DNA of 64,000 nt, taken from contig NZ_CP114901.1 of NCBI RefSeq assembly GCF_027497175.1, positions 6,200,001-6,264,000 on the forward strand. Reading direction: 5' to 3'. Source of the stretch: Verrucosispora sp. WMMD573 (GTDB lineage Bacteria > Actinomycetota > Actinomycetes > Mycobacteriales > Micromonosporaceae). The notes beneath the pieces are model-generated. The model saw nothing but the letters and a program-made list of their open reading frames with translations, had not been told where the DNA came from and made no database searches. Numbering within the stretch: the first letter of the stretch is position 1; each line of letters opens with the position of its first letter. Of this stretch, positions 50,649-59,125 are shown piece by piece. Position numbers and translations under genes: made by a program.

Positions 50649-51991
50649 GCGCGCGTATCGGACCCCGGCGGGTTCTGCTCGCGGCGGCGGTCGTGCTGGC
50701 CGGCGCGGCAGTGTGGGCGATACACCACGTGCTCGCGGTCACGGGTGCCCTCGACGGCGCCGGGCACCGCTTCACCTACGTGTACGCCGGCATGTTCCTG
50801 TTGCTGTTCTGGCAGATCGGCGGCGCGTATTTGGAGCGACCGGCGACGGCGACCGGCCAGGCTCGTGAGTACCTGAACGGGTTGCGGGTGGTGGCGATCG
50901 TGCCCGTCTACAACGAGGATCCGGCGGCGCTGCGTGCCTGCCTCGAATCCATGGTCAGGCAGACCCGCACTCCTGATGTCATCTACGTCGTGGATGACGG
51001 TTCGACCGATGTCGGCGGGTACGAGACCGTGAAGCGGTGGTTTCTCGCCACTGCCCCTACCATGGGGATCGCGGTGTCATGGCATGTCCAGGAGAACGCC
51101 GGCAAGCGGCACGCCCAGGCCGTGGCCGTACGGACCACCGGAGACGCGGACATCTACTGGACGGTCGATTCGGACACGGTTTCCGATCCGCAGGCGCTCG
51201 AGGAGCTGCTGCTGCCATTCGCTGATCCTCGTGTGCAGTCGGTGGCCGGGGTGGTGATGGCCGCGAACGTGGGGTCGTCGTTTCTGGCGCGGATCACCGA
51301 CCTGTGGTTTGTCACGGGTCAGCTCACCGACCGCTCGTCGTTGTCGGTGTTCGGGGCGGTGTGGGTCAATTCCGGGCCGATCGCCGCCTATCGGGCAGCC
51401 GTCGTCCGGGACAACCTCGACGGCTACCTGGCAGAGAGGTTCTTCGGCCGGGAGGTGACCTTCTCGGATGATTCACTGTTGACCTTGTTCGCGATGGTCA
51501 GGGGGCGCACGGTTCAGCAGCCGACCGCGTTCGCGTTCGCGTTGATGCCGGACCGGTTCGGGCACCTGTGCCGCATGTATCTGCGGTGGATGCGGGGCAG
51601 TTTCATCCGCTCCTGGTGGCGGGTGCGGTACCTGCCGCTGCGGTCGTACGCCTGGTGGGCACATCTGCTGCGGTGGGCGTCGATGGTGGTCGCCACCGTG
51701 GTGTTCGTGACCGTCGTGTTCGTGTCCCCGGTGGTCGAACCGACGCTCACGGCACTGCCGTGGCTGTTGTCGGTGACGTTCATCGTGGGCTGGGCACAGA
51801 CGTTGCGTTATCTGACGGTTTGCCGATCCGACGAATCGACCGGCCGCCGGGTGTGGACATGGCTGTTGGCACCGGTCGCGGTGGTGTTCGCGGCGGTGGT
51901 GTTGCGAGTGATCCGCTGGTACGGGGCGGCGACGTGCTGGCGGACCGGTTGGGGCACCCGAAAGCAGGTGGAGGTCGTGCTGGCGCGCTGA
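50645..51991 (+). CDS. hyaluronan-synthase-like glycosyltransferase (GT2)
   Basis: 448 residues. Two N-terminal membrane helices (about 8-28 and 44-62), a GT2 domain with VVAIVPVYNEDPAALRACLESM, VVDDGSTD, TVDSDT, EVTFSDDSLLT and the product-binding YLRWMRGSF (QxxRW-like), then four to five C-terminal membrane helices. This is the build of processive enzymes such as hyaluronan synthase and NodC that make and export beta-linked polymers. Polymer type unknown. A terminator follows. Confidence 0.9.
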   Translation: MSARIGPRRVLLAAAVVLAGAAVWAIHHVLAVTGALDGAGHRFTYVYAGMFLLLFWQIGGAYLERPATATGQAREYLNGLRVVAIVPVYNEDPAALRACLESMVRQTRTPDVIYVVDDGSTDVGGYETVKRWFLATAPTMGIAVSWHVQENAGKRHAQAVAVRTTGDADIYWTVDSDTVSDPQALEELLLPFADPRVQSVAGVVMAANVGSSFLARITDLWFVTGQLTDRSSLSVFGAVWVNSGPIAAYRAAVVRDNLDGYLAERFFGREVTFSDDSLLTLFAMVRGRTVQQPTAFAFALMPDRFGHLCRMYLRWMRGSFIRSWWRVRYLPLRSYAWWAHLLRWASMVVATVVFVTVVFVSPVVEPTLTALPWLLSVTFIVGWAQTLRYLTVCRSDESTGRRVWTWLLAPVAVVFAAVVLRVIRWYGAATCWRTGWGTRKQVEVVLAR

Positions 51992-52008
51992 CTCCGGCAC
52001 GGCGGGCC

Positions 52009-52039
52009 GGCGGGTGGCAGCTCAAGGCTGCCACCCGCC
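52009..52039 (+). terminator. terminator after the GT2 gene
   Basis: Arms 52009-52021 and 52027-52039, perfect 13-bp inverted repeat with a 5-nt loop, 18 bp after the GT2 stop. Confidence 0.75.
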
Positions 52040-52116
52040 GCCCGCGCCGGGCGGAAGTGCCCGCGACGGCGGGAAACGCCTTGCCCTCCGGGTGCCCGCC
52101 GGGCAGCGTGAACGGC

Positions 52117-52797
52117 ATGCGGGCGCAGACGCGGAATCGGCTACGGTGGGCCCAGTTGCCCCCCGATGTCCGATCCGCCGTGGAACGGATCCTCGGCGAC
52201 CGGGTGATCGAAGCGGTGTCGCAGCCGGGCGGGTATTCTCCCGGCACCGCCGACCGGGTACGCACCGCCAACGGCCGTCGCGCCTTCGTCAAGGCGGCCA
52301 GCCCGGCCCAGAACCCGGACACCCCGAACATGCACCGGACCGAGGCGCGGATCACCGCCGCACTGCCCGCGTACGCCCCGACGCCCCGGTTGCTCGGCTG
52401 TCACGACGACGGCCACTGGGTGGCGCTGGTGTTCACCGACGTCGACGGGCGGCACCCGGTCACCCCGTGGCACGGCGAGGAACTCGACGCGGTGCTGGAC
52501 GCCCTGGAACAAATGGCGACGGCGCTCACGCCCAGCCCGCTGACGGAGGTGCCGGCCATCGCCGACCGGCTGGCCGATGAGTTCGCCGGCTGGCGGCGAA
52601 TCGTGGATGACCCGCCGCCAGGCACCCGCCGCCCGCCGCCAGGCACCGACGCCGGCAGGCAGCAACATCCCCGAAACTGCCGCCTCCGAGCGGCGACGAC
52701 CCCACAACATCCCCGATGTTGCTGCAATTCGCGGCGACGGCCCTGCGATAGACCCGATGTTGCGGGGGCGGCAGGGGGCGGTGGGAAGGGGCTTTAG
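52117..52797 (+). pseudogene. truncated aminoglycoside-phosphotransferase-like gene
   Basis: From ATG 52117 the first 165 residues look like the N-lobe and hinge of an APH/choline-kinase fold: VIEAVSQPGGYSPGTADRV, RAFVKAAS (ATP-binding Lys), HWVALVFTDVDGRHPVTPW. At about 52611 the frame passes into repeats and ends in a Cys/Arg/Gly-rich tail. The catalytic loop HxDxxxxN and the DFG-like metal site are absent, so it cannot be an active kinase. The 3' part has been lost or replaced. Confidence 0.75.
52611..52770. repeat. short direct and inverted repeats at the truncation point
   Basis: CCCGCCGCCAGGCACC occurs at 52611-52626 and 52632-52647. CAACATCCCCG occurs at 52663-52673 and 52705-52715, and the second copy is part of the palindrome CAACATC-CCC-GATGTTG (52705-52721). 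GATGTTG comes again near 52752. These lie exactly where phosphotransferase similarity ends. Confidence 0.7.
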
Positions 52798-53591
52798 GTG
52801 GGTGGGGTGGACGGGTGGGTGAGGAAGGGAAGGACCGCCGTGGGCAGGGCGGGTGAGTCGACGATGTCGTAGTGGGTGAGCCCAGGGAGGATGGCCAGCC
52901 GGGCGGCCGGACGATCGGTGCCGTCCCACCCGGCGTCCCGATGGCCGCCGCCGAGCAGGCCGAAGAACTCCACCATGTGCGCCGGGCGAACCGAGTCGGC
53001 GTCGGCGAAGACCAGCATCGTCGGCGTGGTGATCGCCGCGACCTCGGGCGACCAGTCGTAGTCACGCCGCAGCAGCTCGCCGGTCCTGGCCCAGAGCCGT
53101 GGCCAGTCCTGCGGGCGGGGTGCCACGCGTCGGTAGAGCTGCTCGGGCGGCGTGCCGCGCATCCGCTCGGCGGCCGCCTCGTCGGGCTCGGGCATGCCGG
53201 CGAGCACCTCGGGAAACCAGCCCTGCCGTCGACACGGCGCGGAGACCACCACGAGACGGCGGAGCAGCTGCCGGTGTTGAACAGCCAACCGCACGGCGAC
53301 CCCGCCGCCGAGGGAGAAGCCGAGCACTTCGGCCTCGGCCAGACCAAGGTGAACGATCAGCGCGGCCACGTCGTCGGCCATCGACTCGTACCGCAGGGGG
53401 CGACCGACGTCGGCGGTGCGGCCGTGGCCCGGCAGATCGACGCTGACCACCAGGCGACGCCGCGCCAGCGCCGGCCGGATCGCGGCGAAGGTCTCCGTCG
53501 TGCCGAAACCGCCGTGCAGCAGCACCAGCGGTCGACCTTTGCCCTCTGTCTCGTACCAGAATCGAACACCGTCAAGCTGCGCGTAGCTCAT
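52794..53591 (-). CDS. alpha/beta hydrolase
   Basis: 265 residues from ATG 53591 with AAGGAG upstream. Oxyanion-loop LVLLHGGFGTTETF, strand VVSVDLPGHGRTAD, nucleophile elbow GFSLGGG (Ser), acid in VFADADSVRPAHM and His in LPGLTHYDIVDS. All three catalytic residues are present. Substrate unknown; similar to esterases and epoxide-hydrolase-like enzymes. Confidence 0.9.
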   Translation of the reverse strand: MSYAQLDGVRFWYETEGKGRPLVLLHGGFGTTETFAAIRPALARRRLVVSVDLPGHGRTADVGRPLRYESMADDVAALIVHLGLAEAEVLGFSLGGGVAVRLAVQHRQLLRRLVVVSAPCRRQGWFPEVLAGMPEPDEAAAERMRGTPPEQLYRRVAPRPQDWPRLWARTGELLRRDYDWSPEVAAITTPTMLVFADADSVRPAHMVEFFGLLGGGHRDAGWDGTDRPAARLAILPGLTHYDIVDSPALPTAVLPFLTHPSTPPT

Positions 53592-53869
53592 GCGCTCCTT
53601 CCGTGCCCGACGCGGGACCGACCCCGATCCGTCGGTGGCCGAGCCGACCGGTGTCGGGAGGACCGACACCGATAAGACCGGTGAGTCTCGATGTACTCAC
53701 CAGGTGCCCGCCCGGATGAGCGGTGGCCGTCGTCGTCGACCTGCCCAACAACTTGATGGCAGCCTGCTCGGCGTGCTCGACTCGGATCCGGCGAGCTGCT
53801 GATCCTGTTCGGGCTGACCCTGCTGCCGGCGATGTTCAACCTGAACGGACGGAACGAGTAGATGGTGCG

Positions 53870-53944
53870 TGGTGGGCGCGGCAGGTTTCGAACCTGCGAC
53901 CCCTCGCTTGTAAGGCGAGTGCTCTCCCGCTGAGCTACGCGCCC
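53870..53944 (-). tRNA. tRNA-Val (UAC)
   Basis: On the minus strand: acceptor GGGCGCG paired with CGCGCCC, D arm with GCTCAGCGGGAGAGC, anticodon stem CTCGC/GCGAG with loop CTTACAA (anticodon TAC, valine), T arm GCAGGTTCGAAACCTGC. Discriminator A and an encoded CCA end are present. No intron. Confidence 0.97.
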
Positions 53945-54030
53945 GGAACGCCGTACGGCGGGCCGGCGGTTGGCAAGCTTACCCTGCCACCCGCCGGCCC
54001 GGGCGGACGCCTCGCGCCCGGTGGGCCGGG

Positions 54031-54495
54031 TCAGGCCGTGGCCTCCGCCACGGCCTTGCGCCAGCCCTGCTGGTCGCGGGCCTCACCGGGCATGTTCATC
54101 TCGGCGAAGCGGACCACGCCGGACCGGTCGATGACGAAGGTGCCCCGGTTGGCGATGCCCGCGACATCGTTGAAGACGCCGTACGCCTGGGCGACGGCGC
54201 CGTGCGGCCAGAAGTCGGACAGCAGTGGGAACTGGTAGCCCTCCCGCTCCGCCCAGATCTTGTGGGCGTACACCGAGTCGACGCTGACGGTCAGCACCTG
54301 GACCTCGTCGTTGACGTACTCGTCGAGGTTGTCCTGTACCTCGGTCAGCTCACCCTGGCACACCACGGTGAACGCCAGTGGGTAGAAAACCAGCAGGACG
54401 GTACGCCGGCCCCGGAAGTCAGAGAGTCGGACCTGCTGGTTGTTCTGGTCCTTCAACTCGAAGTCGGGCGCCTCGGCGCCAACCTCGATGGGCAT
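54031..54495 (-). CDS. ahpE: one-Cys peroxiredoxin AhpE
   Basis: 154 residues from ATG 54495 with GAGGAG upstream. Very close to mycobacterial AhpE: PIEVGAEAPDFELKDQNNQQVRLSDFRG, the peroxidatic Cys in PLAFTVVCQGELTEV, HKIWAEREGYQFPLLSDFWPHGAVAQAYGVFN and IANRGTFVIDRSGVVRFAEM. No resolving Cys is visible, as expected for the one-Cys type reduced by mycothiol/mycoredoxin. DUF3052 lies upstream on the same strand. Confidence 0.94.
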   Translation of the reverse strand: MPIEVGAEAPDFELKDQNNQQVRLSDFRGRRTVLLVFYPLAFTVVCQGELTEVQDNLDEYVNDEVQVLTVSVDSVYAHKIWAEREGYQFPLLSDFWPHGAVAQAYGVFNDVAGIANRGTFVIDRSGVVRFAEMNMPGEARDQQGWRKAVAEATA

Positions 54496-54547
54496 GGAAC
54501 TCCTCGGATCGGTTCGGGACGGCCTCGGTCGCTCGCCGTGGGTCGGG

Positions 54548-54985
54548 TTACTTCTTGCCCTTGGCGCCGCGACGTAGCACGAGTCGGGCACCGCTCCAGT
54601 CCTTACCGGCGTTGACCGTGGAAGTCTGCTGAAGACCAGCGGTGGGTGCCGACTCGGCGATCTCGCTCGGCTCGACGTGGCCGTCGCGGCCGGCCTTGGG
54701 CGTCAGCAGCCACACGACCCCGTTGTCGGCCAGCGGGCCGAGGGCGTCGACGAGTAGCTCGAAGAGATCACCGTCGCCGTCCCGGTACCAGACCAGCACC
54801 GCGTCGACCACCTCGTCGGTGTCCTCGTCGACCAGATCTCCACAACGGTCGGTAAGGGCGTCACGGAGATCGGAGTCGACGTCCTCGTCGTAGCCCATCT
54901 CCATGACGACCATCCCCGGCTCGATGCCGAACCGGTCCGCCAGGCTGCGTACCCCGTCAGCAGCCTGACCAGCGGTCGCGCTCAC
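54548..54985 (-). CDS. DUF3052 family protein
   Basis: 145 residues from GTG 54985; AGGAGG stands at good spacing before it, while the upstream ATG 55003 has none. Conserved form: LADRFGIEPGMVVMEMGYDEDVDSDLRDAL, LVDEDTDEVVDAVLVWYRDGDGDLFELLVDAL, VVWLLTPKAGR. Acidic cytoplasmic protein of unknown role, always near ahpE and aceE in actinobacteria. Confidence 0.92.
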   Translation of the reverse strand: MSATAGQAADGVRSLADRFGIEPGMVVMEMGYDEDVDSDLRDALTDRCGDLVDEDTDEVVDAVLVWYRDGDGDLFELLVDALGPLADNGVVWLLTPKAGRDGHVEPSEIAESAPTAGLQQTSTVNAGKDWSGARLVLRRGAKGKK

Positions 54986-55094
54986 TGTCGCGTGCCTCCT
55001 CATCTCGTCCGAGCCGGCGCCTACTCGACGCCGTCAGGCAAAGTCCACACAGTTGTGCCCTCCTGCGCAAGTGGCGCACCGGGTGGAACGAAAT

Positions 55095-57869
55095 TTACCG
55101 TGCCAGCAGCGTACGGGCACCCTGGGTGATGGCCTCCTCGGATACCAGCACCTGTCGGGCGGCCGGGCCCAGCGGCACAAAAGAGTCAACCGCGGCCACC
55201 CGGCGTGCCGCCCCGACATATCCGGCATCCACCAGCGCAGCGATCACCCCTTCACCCACCCCGCCGGACCGGCGTGTCTCGTCCACCACCAGCACCCGGC
55301 CGGTCGCGGCGGCCTCCCGGATGAGGTCGGCCACCGGCAGCGGCGCAAGCCAGCGCAGGTCCACGACCCGGGCGCCGATCCCCTCGTCGGCCAGCGCCGA
55401 CGCCGCCCGCAACGACATCCGTACGCCATTGCCGAAGGTGATGATGGTTACGTCCTCGGCCGAACCGACCCCGTACACGCGCGCCCGTCCCACCGGCACG
55501 TGGCCGCCGGCCCAGGCCCCTGGCTCGGCGTAATCGGCCAGCCACTCACCATCACCGTCGGTGTAGAGGTCCCGGGTGTGGTAGAGCGCGATCGGCTCCA
55601 GGAAAACGCAGACGCTGCCGTCGACGGTCGCGCTCGCCAGGCAGGTCCGCAGCATCGCCGCCGCGTCGTCCGGCCGTGCCGGCACGGCGACCACCAGGCC
55701 CGGCACGTCCCGCAGTACGGCCACCGAGTTGTCGTTGTGGAAGTGTCCGCCGAAGCCCTCCTGGTACGCCAGCCCGGCCACCCGCACCACCATCGGATTG
55801 CGCAGCGCTCCCCGTGAGAAGAAGCGCATCGTCGCCGCCTCGCCCCGCAGCTGGTCCTCGGCGTTGTGCAGGTACGCCAGGTACTGGATCTCCGGCACCG
55901 GCAGCATCCCGGCCAGTCCCGCGCCGAGGCCGAGGCCGAGGATCGAGGTCTCGTCGAGCAGCGTGTCGAACACCCGGGCGACACCGAACCGGTCCCGCAG
56001 TCCCTTGGTCACCCCGTAGACGCCGCCCTTGGCGGCGACGTCCTCACCGAAAACCGCCATCTGCGGATGGCTGAGCAGCCCGTCGGTGAGCGCCGCGTTG
56101 ATGCTCTGCGCGAGAGTGAGCGGCCCGGCCAGTTCCGGCGGCTTGCCGCCGAACGCCTCCGCCCGGGGTACGGCGTCGGGGCCGGCGGCGCGGGCGCCCG
56201 CGTCGGCGACCGCCAGGGCGACCCGCACCGGGCGGCGCGGTGCCAGCGGCGCGATCACCTCGGCGGCGTCGGCCAGCTTCGGCTCGTCGAGCACCTCCTC
56301 GGCGATCCGGCGGACCTGCCAGCCGATCTCGTCGTAGCGGTCGAGCAGTTCCGGCCCGCTGGCCAGGCCAGCATCTACCAGCCGCCGGGCGGTGGCCACC
56401 ACCGGATCGCGGGCCACGTCGGCGGTGATTTCCGATACGGGGCGGTACGCGCTCTCGGCGTCCGCACCGGCGTGTCCCATCAGCCGGACCGTGGTCAGAT
56501 GCAGCACGGCCGGACGTCGGTGCCGGCGTACCCAGGCCGCCGCCTCGGCCGCCACCTCGTAGGTGCCGACCAGGTCGACGCCGTCGGCGGCGAAGTACCG
56601 GATGCCGGGCTTGGACCGCAGAGCCGTCGCCACCCACCCCTGCGGCGACCGGACACTGATGCCCAGCCCGTTGTCCTCGCAGACGAAGAGCACCGGGATG
56701 CGCAGGCCGGTGTGGTCGTACCAGCCGGCGGTGTTGAACGCGGCCGTGGCGCTGGCGTGGTTGATTGAGGCGTCTCCGAAGGAACAGACCACGATGGCGT
56801 CGGCCGCCCAGGGCGTCGGCTCGGGTTCCGCGCCGGGTTGGTTCGCTTCTCCTCGGGAGTCCAGCCGACGCAGCCGTTCCACAGCGAGACCCATCCCGAC
56901 CGCGCGGGGCAGGTGGGAGGCGATGGTCGAGGTCGTCGGGACCACCGCGAGGTCGGCGCGGCCGAACACCTTGTGCCGGCCACCGGCGATCGGCTCCTGG
57001 CTGGAGGCCACCATGCCGCGCAGGACGTCCCGGGCCGCCTCGGCGTACACCTGGGGCACCGGCCGCTTGACCCCCGTCGTCCGGATCCCCTCGGAGTCGG
57101 CAGCCCGGAGCAGGTCGGCGGGGTCACCGTCGCTCTGGTCGATCACCGTCGGGTCGGAGCCACCGCCGGACGGGCCCGCGCCGGTGGGCAGACCCGCGCC
57201 GCCGGACGGGTCCGCCCCGCTCGACGAATCGGTCTCCCCCGCGACCGGATCGCTCGCCGGCTCGTCCGGCGTTCCGGGGGCAGCTTCCCGTCCGCCGGTC
57301 GCCGGCAGGTCCGAGGCGGGCGGCTCGCCGGACCTGTCGGCAGGGCCGGCCTCGGCGGAATCGCCGGTACCCGCGGCGTCCGTAGCCTGGCCGGCCCGCG
57401 CCTCCGCAGCGGTCCGGGCGGACGGCTGCCCCGACGGCCCAGCCGGCGCGGACGACGGCACAGCCGACACAGGCGGCGCGGACGGTACAGGCGGCGCGGA
57501 CGGCGGCGGCGTCGGTGTGGACGGGTCGGCCTGGGCGGCGCGGACGCAGTAGAAAGCGCCGGAGCGGTAGTGCAGCAGGGCGGGGTCCGTGGGCCGAAGG
57601 GCCGCCGCCACCGCGGCATTGCCCTCGTGCCCCGCGGAGCCGATCGTGTAGTAGCCCTCGCCGAAGCTGCGCAGCCAGCGACCGGCCAGATCGAGTTGCC
57701 GGCTGGTGACCTGGGCGTCGAAGAGGTCCAGCAGTTGGGCACCGGTCAGGGTGCTGTCCTGGGCCACCGGCCGCGTCGGGTCGCCGCGGCGCGGCGGGGC
57801 GGCGAGGGCGGCCAGGGACTCCCGGAACCGGTCGTCGAGATCCTGCGGGGTGGTCACGTCCGACAGCAT
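55095..57869 (-). CDS. fused E1 alpha-beta 2-oxoacid dehydrogenase
   Basis: About 924 residues from ATG 57869. Alpha part (about 40-570): YYTIGSAGHEGNAAVAAAL, VVCSFGDASINHASATAAFN (thiamine diphosphate site), VDLVGTYEVAAEAAAWVRRHRRPAVLHL and VRLMGHAGADAES. Beta part (about 595-924): LTLAQSINAALTDGLLSHPQMAVFGEDVAAKGGVYGVTKGL and TRRSGGVGEGVIAALV. It is the E1 of a branched-chain-type complex, with both chains in one protein. Residues about 112-268 are a low-complexity insertion (Pro/Ser/Gly/Ala) inside the alpha domain. No E2/E3 genes are adjacent. Confidence 0.9.
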   Translation of the reverse strand: MLSDVTTPQDLDDRFRESLAALAAPPRRGDPTRPVAQDSTLTGAQLLDLFDAQVTSRQLDLAGRWLRSFGEGYYTIGSAGHEGNAAVAAALRPTDPALLHYRSGAFYCVRAAQADPSTPTPPPSAPPVPSAPPVSAVPSSAPAGPSGQPSARTAAEARAGQATDAAGTGDSAEAGPADRSGEPPASDLPATGGREAAPGTPDEPASDPVAGETDSSSGADPSGGAGLPTGAGPSGGGSDPTVIDQSDGDPADLLRAADSEGIRTTGVKRPVPQVYAEAARDVLRGMVASSQEPIAGGRHKVFGRADLAVVPTTSTIASHLPRAVGMGLAVERLRRLDSRGEANQPGAEPEPTPWAADAIVVCSFGDASINHASATAAFNTAGWYDHTGLRIPVLFVCEDNGLGISVRSPQGWVATALRSKPGIRYFAADGVDLVGTYEVAAEAAAWVRRHRRPAVLHLTTVRLMGHAGADAESAYRPVSEITADVARDPVVATARRLVDAGLASGPELLDRYDEIGWQVRRIAEEVLDEPKLADAAEVIAPLAPRRPVRVALAVADAGARAAGPDAVPRAEAFGGKPPELAGPLTLAQSINAALTDGLLSHPQMAVFGEDVAAKGGVYGVTKGLRDRFGVARVFDTLLDETSILGLGLGAGLAGMLPVPEIQYLAYLHNAEDQLRGEAATMRFFSRGALRNPMVVRVAGLAYQEGFGGHFHNDNSVAVLRDVPGLVVAVPARPDDAAAMLRTCLASATVDGSVCVFLEPIALYHTRDLYTDGDGEWLADYAEPGAWAGGHVPVGRARVYGVGSAEDVTIITFGNGVRMSLRAASALADEGIGARVVDLRWLAPLPVADLIREAAATGRVLVVDETRRSGGVGEGVIAALVDAGYVGAARRVAAVDSFVPLGPAARQVLVSEEAITQGARTLLAR

Positions 57870-57906
57870 TACCGACCGGGGCACGCCTCGCACAGTCGAG
57901 TGTCTC

Positions 57907-58398
57907 TCACGCCTGCCCGGTTTCGACGCAGTCCTCCGGGCAGCCGCCGTCGGAAACCTTCCACACCAGATCACGCAGGGCGGCGAGTTCCTCGTTGTCG
58001 AGCGGGGTCAGCAGCCGGGAGTCGGAGAGTACGAGATGGACCCGGTGGCGCATCCGCCGGCCGGCGTCGGTCACCACCAACGTCTTCTGCCGCCGGTCTG
58101 TCGGGTCGACCCGGCGCTCGACCAGCCCGGCCTGCTCCAGCTTGTCGACCAGAGCGGTGACGTTGGACCTGTCGCAGCGCAGCTGGTCGGCGAGTTCGCG
58201 GGCGGGCAACGGACGGTCCGGGTCGAGCTGGTACAGCGCGCGGGCCACGGCCGGGGTCAGGCCCAGCGCGGCGATGTCGAGATCCTGGTGGTGCCGCAGG
58301 GCGGCGGCGACGTGCATGATCCGGCGTACCGCGTCGCCGGCCAGCCGGGCGCGGTCGGCCGGTTCGGGGCCGGCCGGGGCGATGATCGGCCGTGACAT
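57907..58398 (-). CDS. MarR-family regulator
   Basis: 163 residues from ATG 58398 (GTG 58404 is possible). Winged helix: LTPAVARALYQLDPDRPLPARELADQLRCDRSNVTALVDKLEQAGLVERRVDPTDRRQKTLVVTDAGRRM. TAGAAT directly upstream of the start suggests a leaderless transcript. The end contains two Cys (GGCPEDCVE) that might sense redox state. Its stop is 38 bp before the start of the E1 fusion gene, so it may co-express with or control it. Confidence 0.9.
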   Translation of the reverse strand: MSRPIIAPAGPEPADRARLAGDAVRRIMHVAAALRHHQDLDIAALGLTPAVARALYQLDPDRPLPARELADQLRCDRSNVTALVDKLEQAGLVERRVDPTDRRQKTLVVTDAGRRMRHRVHLVLSDSRLLTPLDNEELAALRDLVWKVSDGGCPEDCVETGQA

Positions 58399-58523
58399 GG
58401 TCACATTCTAGGTGGCGGGCCCCGGTGACCTCGTCGAGCTGAGGACGGGTGTCGAGCTGCGGAGAGGTTCGTCGGGTCCGCTCCGCCTGGGGAGGCGATC
58501 GTGCGGCGACGAGGGGAACGGGA

Positions 58524-58928
58524 TCAGCCGGACAGGAAGGAGAACCGGACCTGCCGGGTGGGGTTGTCGCCGTTGGTGTCGACCAGGCAGATCGACTGCC
58601 AGGTGCCGAGGGCCAGCCGCCCACCGACCACGGGCAGCGTCGCGTACGGGGCGACGAGGGCGGGCAGCACGTGATCGCGGCCGTGTCCCGGTGAGCCGTG
58701 CCGGTGTCGCCAGCGCCCGTCGGTGGGCAGCACGGCATCCAACGCGGTGAGCAGGTCGTCGTCCGAGCCCGCTCCGGTCTCGATGATGGCCAGGCCGGCG
58801 GTGGCGTGCGGCACGAAGACGTGTAACAGGCCGTCGCCCGAGCCGGCGACGAACTGTTCGGCCTCGGCCGTGATGTCCCGGACGGTCGGCCGGGAACCGG
58901 TCCGGACGGTGATCAGCTCACTGCGCAC
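58524..58928 (-). CDS. YjbQ/UPF0047 family protein
   Basis: 134 residues from GTG 58928 behind AGGGAG (GTG 58946 would overlap that site). Family marks: VFVPHATAGLAIIETG and HGSPGHGRDHVLPALVAPYATLPVVGGRLALGTWQSICLVDTNG, whose His residues bind metal. YjbQ proteins have weak thiamine-phosphate synthase activity in E. coli; the main role is unclear. A link to the thiamine-dependent E1 genes on both sides is possible but not shown. Confidence 0.92.
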   Translation of the reverse strand: MRSELITVRTGSRPTVRDITAEAEQFVAGSGDGLLHVFVPHATAGLAIIETGAGSDDDLLTALDAVLPTDGRWRHRHGSPGHGRDHVLPALVAPYATLPVVGGRLALGTWQSICLVDTNGDNPTRQVRFSFLSG

Positions 58929-59125
58929 ACCCGCATTCTCCCTCACCCGGCCGCGGCCCGCCGGTACCCACCGGCGCGCCTGCCGGGACCGCCGTCGACG
59001 GCCAAAGTTACTGGTGGGTACCTGTGTCGAGCGTCGCCCTTAGGCCGGGTGGACGTGACGCCGAGTGCCACGACGGGGCAGGATGGCGCTAGAGACCTAT
59101 CCCACACACAACCGAGGGAACGCCT

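Noticed and set aside
50463..52797. Biosynthetic gene cluster around the glycosyltransferases
   Set aside because: No NRPS, PKS, terpene or RiPP genes; the GT2 and pyruvyl-transferase-like genes fit envelope polymer synthesis better.
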